Below, piece by piece: positions 8,275 through 16,432 of a stretch of DNA of 64,000 nucleotides. Source of the DNA: Bradyrhizobium jicamae (GTDB lineage: Bacteria; Pseudomonadota; Alphaproteobacteria; Rhizobiales; Xanthobacteraceae). The notes under the pieces are model-generated. The model did no database searches, had not been told where the DNA came from, and was given only the letters and a program-made list of their open reading frames with translations. The position numbers and the translations under genes were made by a program. The first letter of the stretch is position 1. The number at the start of each line of letters is the position of its first letter. The stretch covers positions 45,397 through 109,396 of the forward strand of contig NZ_JAFCJX010000030.1 of NCBI RefSeq assembly GCF_018130695.1, read 5' to 3'.

Positions 8275-9786
8275 TTACCGGCGTCGCGTGATGGCGCGGG
8301 CAAAGCGGCCAAACATCGCACGATCACCGGCTGAGAGAATCAGTGTGGCGCTCAACCCCCAAGCGAGCAAGCACCCGACGCCGCCGACGATGACAAGGCC
8401 CAGAAGCCCCTCCGCTCCGGCATACATCCGGTAAGCCGCAGCGACCAGCGTCAGGATGGCAGCGACCAGCGCCTGTCTGCCGACCTGCTCCCAGAACAGC
8501 GAAGCGGGCAGGTCCATCTGCGTGAGCATCCGGCGGGCAATGAACGGCGCGGACACCACGAAAGAGACGACCCATCCCAGGATGAAGGCACGTTCGCGAA
8601 ACCAGACCAGCGCGATGGCGGTGACCGCATACTGGATCAGAACCTGGAGATAGAGATAGCGTGTGTTGAGGCGCAGGAAATCCGCCCGCACCATCAGCGC
8701 GGTCTGGCCGGCGCCGAGCAGGACCGTCACGGCCGGGATCAACAGCGACAGCGCGAACCACGGCCACTGATCGGCATGCTCCGGTCCAACCCATATCTTG
8801 AGGATTTCGTCCGAGAACAACGCCATCACGGTCAGGACCGGAATCACGATGGCGGACGGCAGCACCAGCCCATTGCGTCCAAGAATCTGCAGGCGCCGCG
8901 TGTCGGTGGCTTCCTCGATCTGGGTCGATAGCGGCAAAATGGCCGAATAGAGCGGGCTCATCACCGTTTTCAGGAACCGCGTCAGGCGTGTGAGCACGTC
9001 ATAGGTACCGACTTCAACCGGACTGAACAGCGCACCGATTGCGAGCGGCACGACCGGCTGTTGCAGGATGCCGGCGATCCGCGAGTTGAACATCAGCCAG
9101 CAGCGATGCAGAACATCCTTACGGCTCTCGTGTCCCCACATCGCGAAGCGCAGCGGCGTCTCGCGCGCCATGCGCTCAACGACGACGGCCAGCACGACAT
9201 ATTTCGCGACGGTCATGGCAAGGTAGGCATAGGCCACCGTCTCGAACGGCTCGCCCTTCCAGACCATGACATACACGGCGGCGACATAGAGCGCGTTGCC
9301 GATCACCTCGGTCAGGCGCAGCCAGCCATATTCCTCGAGCCCCTTCAGGATCCCCTCGGCGATCAGGCCAAGAAAGGCAATCGGCAGCATCAGTGCCGTC
9401 ACGGCGAGGATCGCGACAAAGGCGTCGACATGATCAGCCGAGACCTTGAAGAGCGCGGTGAGCGGAGCGGAGGCGAGATAGAGCGCAACGGCAGACAAGA
9501 TGCCGATCAGCGCGGCGATCAGCGTCAGCAGGGTCACCTTCTCGCTCGCCGCGCGCCAATCGCCAACCCGGCCGCGCGCAACCGCCTGCGTTGCGAGCTC
9601 GGAGACGCCGAAATCGAACAACACCAGAAAACCGGACGGCAGGAACGAGCGCGTCAGTACGATCAGCCCGAGCACTGCCACCCCATAGAACCTGGCGATC
9701 GCCCCGACCGCCATCAGGCCGAGCACGCCCGCAAGACCGTAAGCGACGGCTGAGATCGCGGTATTGTGGAGGAATCGCCGGAGCAC
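8275..9786 (-). CDS. Wzx-type flippase (MOP superfamily)
   Basis: 503 residues with 12-14 predicted membrane helices spread over the whole chain and short loops, the layout of polysaccharide flippases that turn undecaprenyl-linked oligosaccharides across the inner membrane. The N-terminus (FLHNTAISAVAYGLAGVLGL) and the mid-chain arginine-rich cytoplasmic loop fit the family. The GTG start at 9786 comes three bases after the stop of the upstream gene, so it is probably coupled to it. It ends the operon with pseG, pseH and pseI, suggesting its cargo contains pseudaminic acid. A second flippase lies at 35361-36914. Confidence 0.85.
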   Translation of the reverse strand: MLRRFLHNTAISAVAYGLAGVLGLMAVGAIARFYGVAVLGLIVLTRSFLPSGFLVLFDFGVSELATQAVARGRVGDWRAASEKVTLLTLIAALIGILSAVALYLASAPLTALFKVSADHVDAFVAILAVTALMLPIAFLGLIAEGILKGLEEYGWLRLTEVIGNALYVAAVYVMVWKGEPFETVAYAYLAMTVAKYVVLAVVVERMARETPLRFAMWGHESRKDVLHRCWLMFNSRIAGILQQPVVPLAIGALFSPVEVGTYDVLTRLTRFLKTVMSPLYSAILPLSTQIEEATDTRRLQILGRNGLVLPSAIVIPVLTVMALFSDEILKIWVGPEHADQWPWFALSLLIPAVTVLLGAGQTALMVRADFLRLNTRYLYLQVLIQYAVTAIALVWFRERAFILGWVVSFVVSAPFIARRMLTQMDLPASLFWEQVGRQALVAAILTLVAAAYRMYAGAEGLLGLVIVGGVGCLLAWGLSATLILSAGDRAMFGRFARAITRRR

Positions 9787-9789
9787 CGG

Positions 9790-11184
9790 TCAGTTCGCTT
9801 CCGTCAGCTGCAGGCTCATGCCGCTCATCGCGCGCGCCGAGTGGCCGGCCGCGCGCGCGGCGGCGAAACGGCGGCCGTCGGCCGACGCCGCGTCGACGCG
9901 CCGCAGCACCGAATTCACGGCCTCGACCGCAAAGGCCTTGCCGGCACGGCGCCGCTCGTTCTCCGCCGAGCCATAGCTGCGGCGCAGCGCCGAACTCGCC
10001 TGATAGCCGAGGGTGCGACGGACCGCACCGGCGACGGCGCCGCGCAGCGACGGCCGGCCGGTCGCCGCCGTGACCCGCTCACCGCGCCGCGCCGCCTCGA
10101 TGGCCGCGAGAACGACATCGGCCACGCGGGACGCGCTCGCGCCGTCGGCGGCGGTATAGAGATCACCGATGATCTGCCTGCGCGCCGCCGCAACTTGCGG
10201 CGCGGGCGGCGGCAATTGACCGTCAAGCCCGAGCCTGACCAGTTCGAACAGTTCGGCCTCGGAGGTCGTGCTGCGGCTGACCGAGGTCGGTGCCTCCAGA
10301 CGCAGCGACGGCGTGTTGAACCACTCCATGCTCAACGGCTCGACCTGCAGCATCGCGGCTTCGAGCGCAGTGGAGCAATTCTGGTGGATCAAGAGCCGCG
10401 CACCGTTGATCCATTCCAGCGAGGTGCCGTGCTGGATGACGTGGGCATTCGGCAGCTCGGCCAGCCGGTCATAGGAATGGATATTCTCGAACGGATGCGG
10501 ACGCAGCACGAACTGCGTATCGGCGAAATGCTGCGCCAGGCGGATCGAGGTGTCGAGCACCGCGCGATAGGCCTGCGCCGATTCGGTGACGAACTGGCGG
10601 GCGAACTCCGGCGTGTAGCCGACGTCGATCATCGCCTGTTCCTCGTGCGCCGGGCCGCTGGAGAAGCGCGGATTGGCGACGGGAAAGTTGGTATTGATCA
10701 GGACATAGCCGGAACCGATCGACGGCCTCGGCAGCGCCTCACGCCACGGCGCCGCGCAGAAATCGAACCGCGGACACCCGGTGGCGTGCAGCAATTTCTC
10801 CGGCACGGTGCCGTGATCGCGGAATGCGACGTACTGGGCCTGCCCCCAGACGCAGTAGAAGTCGACGAGATCCGGGCAGCCGGTGGTCTTGACGATCTCG
10901 GCAAACTGATCGGCATTCTTGCCGCCGGTGCCCTCGGTATCGAGCACGCCGACCAGGATGCCGGCACGCTTGTAGGACTTGATCAGATCGGCGTTGTTCG
11001 GGCGCGTGTAATTGACCACGACGAGATCGGGCCGAAGCGCCGGGACATCGAACCCCTGCTCGTACATCGGCACCAGCGTCACCCTGGCGCCGCGGGTCGC
11101 GAGTTGCCGACCGAGCAGCACCAGGCCTTCGAGATCGCGCAGCGGATTATCGACGATCAGGCAAATATGCGGCTGGTCAGGCAC
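9790..11184 (-). CDS. Surface carbohydrate biosynthesis protein, putative glycosyltransferase
   Basis: 464 residues. It resembles the surface-polysaccharide protein family often found beside nonulosonate genes: N-terminal HICLIVDNPLRDLEG, then a GT-B-like arrangement with LRPHPFENIHSY and IHQNCSTALEAAML in the C-terminal half. These parallel the HP and STxxxEA motifs of CMP-sugar-using capsule transferases. Start set at GTG 11184, which overlaps the end of pseI by eight bases as several other gene pairs here do. The last 90 residues are Arg/Ala-rich and low in complexity. A Pse transferase is a reasonable guess, not shown. Confidence 0.65.
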   Translation of the reverse strand: MPDQPHICLIVDNPLRDLEGLVLLGRQLATRGARVTLVPMYEQGFDVPALRPDLVVVNYTRPNNADLIKSYKRAGILVGVLDTEGTGGKNADQFAEIVKTTGCPDLVDFYCVWGQAQYVAFRDHGTVPEKLLHATGCPRFDFCAAPWREALPRPSIGSGYVLINTNFPVANPRFSSGPAHEEQAMIDVGYTPEFARQFVTESAQAYRAVLDTSIRLAQHFADTQFVLRPHPFENIHSYDRLAELPNAHVIQHGTSLEWINGARLLIHQNCSTALEAAMLQVEPLSMEWFNTPSLRLEAPTSVSRSTTSEAELFELVRLGLDGQLPPPAPQVAAARRQIIGDLYTAADGASASRVADVVLAAIEAARRGERVTAATGRPSLRGAVAGAVRRTLGYQASSALRRSYGSAENERRRAGKAFAVEAVNSVLRRVDAASADGRRFAAARAAGHSARAMSGMSLQLTEAN

Positions 11185-12283
11185 GTGCGTTCCTCGCCTG
11201 CCGTTCCGCAGGTGCCGCATCCTCGGTCGAGGTCAGCAGGTCCCAGCTCATCGGCGTTCCCTTGCGCACCGCGCGGCCGACGCGCTTGCCGAGCAGCGTC
11301 TCGAAATATTTCGGGGGCAGCCCAAGGCCCGGGCGGATGATCCGCAGGTTCTGTTCCGTCAAGGCATCGCCCGGCGCGAGATCCTCGGCGACGTAAAGCG
11401 AGCGGCGGAACACCTGCGATTTCTTTTCCTTCTCGGTCAGCCCGTAGTGGACCTGGCCGAGTGCCATCCAGGCACGCTCGGTCTCGACGACCAGCGCCGC
11501 CATTTCGGCAGGTTCCATCGAGAAGGTCGAATCGACCCCGCCGTCGGCGCGTGCCAGGGTAAAATGCTTCTCGATCACGGTCGCACCGAGCGCGACGCTG
11601 GCGACGCCGGCGCCGATGCCGAACGTGTGGTCGGACAGACCGACTTCGCAGCCAAACAGCGCGCGCATGTGCGGGATGGTCAGCAGATTGGTGTCCGAGG
11701 GCGCCGCCGGATAGGTGCTGGTGCACTTCAAGAGGATCAGATCCCTGCAGCCGGCCTCATGGGCGGCGCGCACCGCTTCGTCGATATCGGCCACCGTCGC
11801 CATGCCGGTCGAGATGATCATCGGCTTGCCGGTCGCTGCGACCTTCCGGATCAGCGGCAGATCGGTGTTCTCGAACGAGGCGATCTTGTAGCAGGGGACC
11901 TCGAGCTCTTCGAGAAAGTCGACTGCGGTCGCATCGAACGGTGTTGAGAACGGAATCATGCCGTGGTCGCGGGCGCGCGCGAAGATCGGCTTGTGCCACT
12001 CCCAGGGCGTATAGGCCTCCTGATAGAGCTTATGCAGCGAGGTCCCGCGCCACAGGCTATTGGGATCGTCGATGAAGAATTCGCCTTCGCCGAGATCGAG
12101 GGTCATGGTGTCGGCGGTGTAAGTCTGCAGCTTCAGCGCATGCGCCCCGGACGCGGCTGCGGCGTCGACGATCGCGAGCGCGCGCTCCAGCGATTGATTG
12201 TGATTGCCGGACATCTCCGCGATGATGAAGGGGCGATGCGCCCGGCCGATCGAACGACCGGCAATCGAAATGCTCTCCGTCAT
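11177..12283 (-). CDS. pseI: Pseudaminic acid synthase
   Basis: 368 residues, full length for the family. An N-terminal NeuB-type TIM barrel (FIIAEMSGNHNQSLERA, LKLQTYTAD, ISTGMATVADIDEAV, KCTSTYPA, GLSDHTFG, VIEKHFTL) is followed by a C-terminal SAF/antifreeze-like domain (SLYVAEDLAPGDALT to GKRVGRAV). PseI condenses 6-deoxy-AltdiNAc with phosphoenolpyruvate to make Pse. The SGNHNQ signature and the lack of an extra domain favour PseI over sialic or legionaminic acid synthases. Start at ATG 12283, with GGAG eight bases before it; a GTG directly precedes it. It acts between PseG and PseF, both in this window. Confidence 0.9.
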   Translation of the reverse strand: MTESISIAGRSIGRAHRPFIIAEMSGNHNQSLERALAIVDAAAASGAHALKLQTYTADTMTLDLGEGEFFIDDPNSLWRGTSLHKLYQEAYTPWEWHKPIFARARDHGMIPFSTPFDATAVDFLEELEVPCYKIASFENTDLPLIRKVAATGKPMIISTGMATVADIDEAVRAAHEAGCRDLILLKCTSTYPAAPSDTNLLTIPHMRALFGCEVGLSDHTFGIGAGVASVALGATVIEKHFTLARADGGVDSTFSMEPAEMAALVVETERAWMALGQVHYGLTEKEKKSQVFRRSLYVAEDLAPGDALTEQNLRIIRPGLGLPPKYFETLLGKRVGRAVRKGTPMSWDLLTSTEDAAPAERQARNARA

Positions 12284-12337
12284 CACTTGCTCCTGACACG
12301 TCCACGGGCTGCGGGCGCGACCAGCCGATTCATCGGC

Positions 12338-12733
12338 TCAGACATCGATTATCACCACTTCGAATCCCGCGGTCTGGGCAACTTTGATCGACGGCACATT
12401 GTCGGCATAGACCTGTGCGCGAAGACGCCCGAACCGCGACCTGACTTCATTCAGCATCAGCTTCGCGATGCCGCGATTGCGTTGCTCGGGCGCGACCGTA
12501 TAGGACACGTCTTCCCCGTCGATCCTGAATGTGGCGACCGGCTTTTCATCGAGTTCGAAAATGAAAAGATTCGGATCGGCCAGCGCGAGCCGACGATCGA
12601 GCCACCCCACATGGTCATTCCAGTCGACCGTGTCCTTGTTCTTGGACATCATCCGGGTCGACTCCTCATTGCGCCACCCGAACAACAGTCGCGCATCGTC
12701 CTTCGTGGCCGGTCGTATCCGAAAATGGCCCAT
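12338..12733 (-). CDS. pseH: PseH-like GNAT N-acetyltransferase
   Basis: 131 residues, a single GNAT domain. The N-terminal strand and helix FRIRPATKDDARLLFGWRN and the acetyl-CoA loop APEQRNRGIAKLMLNEV are clear. PseH acetylates the 4-amino group of UDP-4-amino-4,6-dideoxy-AltNAc. The call as PseH rests on size, the WRN motif after the first helix, and its position between pseI and pseG. Start at ATG 12733; a GTG six codons earlier is the alternative. It is slightly shorter than characterised PseH proteins at the C-terminus. If the large AAC(3)-FkbH protein at 16433 also acylates the sugar, the two may act on different amino groups. Confidence 0.75.
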   Translation of the reverse strand: MGHFRIRPATKDDARLLFGWRNEESTRMMSKNKDTVDWNDHVGWLDRRLALADPNLFIFELDEKPVATFRIDGEDVSYTVAPEQRNRGIAKLMLNEVRSRFGRLRAQVYADNVPSIKVAQTAGFEVVIIDV

Positions 12734-12870
12734 TGCACCAACCCCGTCCACCGCTCCAAATAGGCTGGCGCCCCGGACTAGTCAACCGACGGCGACCACC
12801 TCCGGCGGGTTCTTCCCATTGAAAAGTCGAAACAAATTCAAGAACCCGGATCGCCCGGCAAGATCCGTGA

Positions 12871-13956
12871 TCAGAACGGCAGGGAACTCATCGCTGCGCG
12901 GACGCGGTCCGCGCCCTGCCCGTCGACCAGGGACAGCGCCGCCGCGCCCATCGCGCGCACCCGCCCCGCATCCCGCCTCAGCGCGGCGATCGCGTCCGCC
13001 AACTGCGCGCTGTCGACTGTCCCGGCGTGGCCGAGATAGTCGACCGCCCCTGCCCGCGCGAGGGCCGTCAGCCCTCCGACCTGGTTGTCGGCAATAGCGG
13101 TCGCGATTGTCGGCAACCCGAGGCAGCAGCGCTCCCAGTTCATGATACCGCCGGCTCCGATCGCGAGATCGGCCCGTGCCATCAACCCGGCCATGTCGTC
13201 GGCGCCGCGATGCAGTTCGACGTCCGGCAGGGCCTGGCATAGTGCGGCGACCTCGCTGCCGTGCGGATTGCTTGGGCCGATCACGACATCGACGGCAAGA
13301 CCGTTGGCTGCGAGATGCCTGATGGCGGTGAGTGCCTTGGCTGTCTCGTTGGTCGGATCGGATCCGCCATGGCAGATCAGGATCCGCCGCAACTCGTCGC
13401 TGCGCGGGGGAAGCTGCCGCCGCGCCTCGGCGAATTGCGGACGCAGCAGCGCATAGCGCGGGCCGAGCAGTGGCATGCATGTCGCACCCACGAGCTTGGC
13501 GTAACGGGTTTCCATCGCCGCAACCAGATTCTGGTCGAGCAGGAGATCGCAATCGTGCGGGCGATCGGCGACGTCATCGATCACAAGAATGCGCGGCACC
13601 TGCGTGCGCTGCAGCCGCTCCCAGCGCGCATCCAACCCATAGTGATCGACGACAAGCCAGTCCGCCGCACCGGCCTCGCTGATCGCTTGCCCCGTCTGCT
13701 CGGCATCATGCTGCCAACTCGTCGGCAACCAGGACGTGGCGGCGCCGGCCTGTTCCGGATCGGGCAATGGCCTGACCGCGTGCCCGTTGGCCTCGATCAG
13801 CGTCGCAAGCTTCGCGGCATGACTGCGGATCAGGAACAGCGCCCGGGTTCCCCCCTCCGCCAGCGCATTGGCGAGACACAGGCAGCGCATCAGGTGCCCC
13901 ATGCCCATTTCGATGGAGGCATCGACGCGAAATACCACCCGCTTGGCAGCGCTCAT
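12871..13956 (-). CDS. pseG: UDP-2,4-diacetamido-2,4,6-trideoxy-altropyranose hydrolase
   Basis: 361 residues with the PseG/MurG-like GT-B fold. The N-terminal RVDASIEMGMGHLMRCLCLA holds the catalytic His of the GxGHxMRC motif. The middle has LVVDHYGLDARWE, and the C-terminal half HGGSDPTNETAKAL and AIGAGGIMNWERCCLGLPTI. PseG removes UDP before PseI acts. Start at ATG 13956; a TTG three codons upstream is unlikely. It is the first gene of the minus-strand pse operon and faces the plus-strand glycan operon across 192 bases, where both promoters must lie. PseB and PseC, the first two enzymes, are not in this window. Confidence 0.85.
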   Translation of the reverse strand: MSAAKRVVFRVDASIEMGMGHLMRCLCLANALAEGGTRALFLIRSHAAKLATLIEANGHAVRPLPDPEQAGAATSWLPTSWQHDAEQTGQAISEAGAADWLVVDHYGLDARWERLQRTQVPRILVIDDVADRPHDCDLLLDQNLVAAMETRYAKLVGATCMPLLGPRYALLRPQFAEARRQLPPRSDELRRILICHGGSDPTNETAKALTAIRHLAANGLAVDVVIGPSNPHGSEVAALCQALPDVELHRGADDMAGLMARADLAIGAGGIMNWERCCLGLPTIATAIADNQVGGLTALARAGAVDYLGHAGTVDSAQLADAIAALRRDAGRVRAMGAAALSLVDGQGADRVRAAMSSLPF

Positions 13957-14148
13957 GTCATTCAAATTGAGAACGTCCCGAAACGAACGGATTTCAGGCC
14001 GAATCGGCCCGTCGTGATGGTTGTGATCGCCGCCAACTTGCGATATTGGCCGCTGACTTCTGGCTGAACAACAGCGTTTCTGCGCGTCGTTGCCGAAGCC
14101 GCCGCTACTTTAGCTTTCACCCCATTGTCACGCAACGTCCGCCCCCCG

Positions 14149-15546
14149 ATGTCCGCCGCCGAGACCATCCTGATCACCACGCTCGCCGAATACCAGACAA
14201 GGTTCTGGATTCCGGTGGCGCAGCGGCTGCAGCGCGCCGGCCGCGACGTGCAGTTGCTGGCCTTCGACGACCGCAGCGCGGAGATGGCGGAGGCGCAGGG
14301 CGTCTCTGTCGTCAACATGTACCGCAGCGGGCTCGACGGCGGATCGGAGGTCGACGACCGCAAGGCGTTCGAGGCGCGGCTTGCCGACTACGGGCTTGAT
14401 GGCACCAACTTCCTGTTCAGCCATGAGCGCGTCACCTTCGGCATCCGCGACAGCGCCGCGCTGCGCCGCCGCTTCATGATCTACGCCAATGCCATGGAGC
14501 GCGCGCTCGACGCACTGTCGGCGCAGGGCAAGAAAGCCGTCGTCGTGCAGGAGCTCGGCGGCTTCCTCTCCGTCATCGCCGCGTTCTACGCCGCGAAAAA
14601 GCGTGGCATCCGCAACTGGTTCATCGAACCATCCTTCTTCCGCGGCCGTCTCTATTACACGCCGGACAGCTTTGCCGCACCCGACACCATGGCACAGCCG
14701 GCCGACAGCGTATCGGCGGATGTGCGGGCCTATCTCGACGAAACGCTGAACCAGCGCGCCATCGTGATTCCGCAGAAGGACAAGCATCACTACTCCGCCG
14801 CGTTCAAGAAGGTCGCGAACTTGAGGAATTCACGGCGGCTCGCCGAGAAGCTGTGGGACCAGTACGCACTCGGCAAGCACCAGGAGTTCGGCCACAACCT
14901 CCGTCACGCCCGCGTCCATGCCGAGATGGCCCTGAACGCGACACGGTTGAAGAATCTCTACCAGCCGATGCCGGACGCGCGGTTCGTCTATTATCCGCTG
15001 CACGTGCCGGCCGACATGGCGTTGACCTTGCGCTCGCCCGAATATCTCGACCAGGTCGCGACCATCGACTTTCTGCTGCGCACGATTCCGGACACCCACG
15101 TCCTCGTCGTCAAGGAGCATCCCGCGCAGATCGGCGCGATCTCGTCGCGCCGCTTCTTCGAGCTGGCGCGGCGCTTTGACAATTTCGTGCTGCTGCCGCC
15201 GCAGACCAACAATTACGCGGTGCTGGGCCGCGCCGATGCCGTGGTCTCCGTCAACAGCAAGTCCGGCGCCGAGGCCGTGCTGCTCGGCAAGCCGGTCGTC
15301 GTGATGGGTGACGCCTTCTACCGCACCTGTCCGCTGGTGTTCACCGCTGACAGGCTGAAGGACGTGCCGCAACGGTTGCGCGATGCGCTCGCCGCGCCCG
15401 GCTTCGATCCGTCGCAGGCCGCACCCTATTTCGAGACTGCCTGGCGCAAATCCGTGCCGGGCGAGCTCTATATCGATAATCCCGCGCAGCTCGACACCTT
15501 CGCCGCGACGCTGGCGTCGGCGATCTCTGCGCCAGCGAAAGCCTGA
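14149..15546 (+). CDS. Capsule polysaccharide biosynthesis protein (KpsS/KpsC-like)
   Basis: 465 residues. The C-terminal half matches the capsule synthesis family: KEHPAQIGAIS, LLPPQTNNYAVLGRADAVV, VNSKSGAEAVLLGKPVVVMG. The HP, T-N-Y and S-x-x-G-x-E-A elements resemble the CMP-sugar binding parts of Kdo transferases. The N-terminal part (ILITTLAEYQTRFWIPVA) forms the acceptor-side domain. It probably transfers a Kdo-like or nonulosonate sugar from a CMP donor, consistent with pse genes across the divergent promoter region. Start taken at ATG 14149; an in-frame TTG eight codons earlier is possible. It is the first gene of the plus-strand operon. Confidence 0.7.
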   Translation: MSAAETILITTLAEYQTRFWIPVAQRLQRAGRDVQLLAFDDRSAEMAEAQGVSVVNMYRSGLDGGSEVDDRKAFEARLADYGLDGTNFLFSHERVTFGIRDSAALRRRFMIYANAMERALDALSAQGKKAVVVQELGGFLSVIAAFYAAKKRGIRNWFIEPSFFRGRLYYTPDSFAAPDTMAQPADSVSADVRAYLDETLNQRAIVIPQKDKHHYSAAFKKVANLRNSRRLAEKLWDQYALGKHQEFGHNLRHARVHAEMALNATRLKNLYQPMPDARFVYYPLHVPADMALTLRSPEYLDQVATIDFLLRTIPDTHVLVVKEHPAQIGAISSRRFFELARRFDNFVLLPPQTNNYAVLGRADAVVSVNSKSGAEAVLLGKPVVVMGDAFYRTCPLVFTADRLKDVPQRLRDALAAPGFDPSQAAPYFETAWRKSVPGELYIDNPAQLDTFAATLASAISAPAKA

Positions 15547-15556
15547 AGGCGACACG

Positions 15557-16306
15557 ATGCCGCTCGTCTCCATCATCACGCCGTCCTGGAACGTCGAGCG
15601 CTTCATCGGCGAGACCCTCGCCTCGGTGCAGGCGCAGACCTTTACCGATTGGGAATTCCTGATCGCCGACGATTGCTCGACCGACCGCACGCCAGCGCTG
15701 ATCGAGGAGGCCGCGGCGCGCGATCCCCGCATCAAGCTGATCCGGCAGGCGAAGAACGGCGGCCCGGCGCTGGCGCGGCAGGCCTCGATCGATCAGGCCA
15801 GCGGCCGTTTCCTGGCCTTCCTCGACAGCGACGATCTCTGGCTGCCGACCAAGCTCGAGCGACAGATCGCGTTCGCCAAGGAGAAGCGCGCCGCGATCAG
15901 CTACACCGCCTTCCGCCGCATCGACGAAGCCGGCACGGTGACGGGACGGCTGATCACGGTTCCGGAGCAGCTGAACTACGAGCAATTGTTGAAGAACACT
16001 TCGATTGCGACCCTGACCGCGATGGTCGACCGCGAGGTCTCGGGCCCGGTCGCGATGAAGAACGAGCCCTATGACGACTTCTGTCTCTGGCTCAGCATCC
16101 TCAAACACGGCCCTGTCGCCCATGGCCTGAACGAGGACCTGGCGCGCTACCGCGTCCGCGGCGTCTCGGTTTCCAGCCGCCGCGCCCGTTCCGCCGGCTG
16201 GGTCTGGCACATCTACCGCAATGTCGAGCGCCTCTCCCTCGTCAAATCCGGCTGGTGCTTTGCCCATTGGGCGACGCGGGCCTGGCTGAAGCGGCGCGAG
16301 TTTTGA
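15557..16306 (+). CDS. Family 2 glycosyltransferase
   Basis: 249 residues, GT-A fold. N-terminal SIITPSWNVERFIGETLASV, the nucleotide-binding IADDCSTDRT, and the metal site FLDSDDLW (DxD type) are all present. The C-terminus (YDDFCLWLSILKHGPVAHGL) carries the ED-type acceptor/base region found in many GT2 enzymes. Start at ATG 15557, with AAGG seven bases upstream and only ten bases after the previous stop; the same frame is open further back inside the preceding gene. It is cytoplasmic, probably adds one sugar to the lipid-linked repeat unit. Donor and acceptor are unknown. Confidence 0.85.
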   Translation: MPLVSIITPSWNVERFIGETLASVQAQTFTDWEFLIADDCSTDRTPALIEEAAARDPRIKLIRQAKNGGPALARQASIDQASGRFLAFLDSDDLWLPTKLERQIAFAKEKRAAISYTAFRRIDEAGTVTGRLITVPEQLNYEQLLKNTSIATLTAMVDREVSGPVAMKNEPYDDFCLWLSILKHGPVAHGLNEDLARYRVRGVSVSSRRARSAGWVWHIYRNVERLSLVKSGWCFAHWATRAWLKRREF

Positions 16307-16432
16307 CGCCTCGACCACCCTGTCGGCTGGATGAAATTCCGGACCGGTCTCACCTTGCGGAAGCGACCATTTGCGGGAGCAGGTCCGGCTTCCATAAACG
16401 GCGAAAAGTGCTAATAGCTTCCTTGGCTTGGC

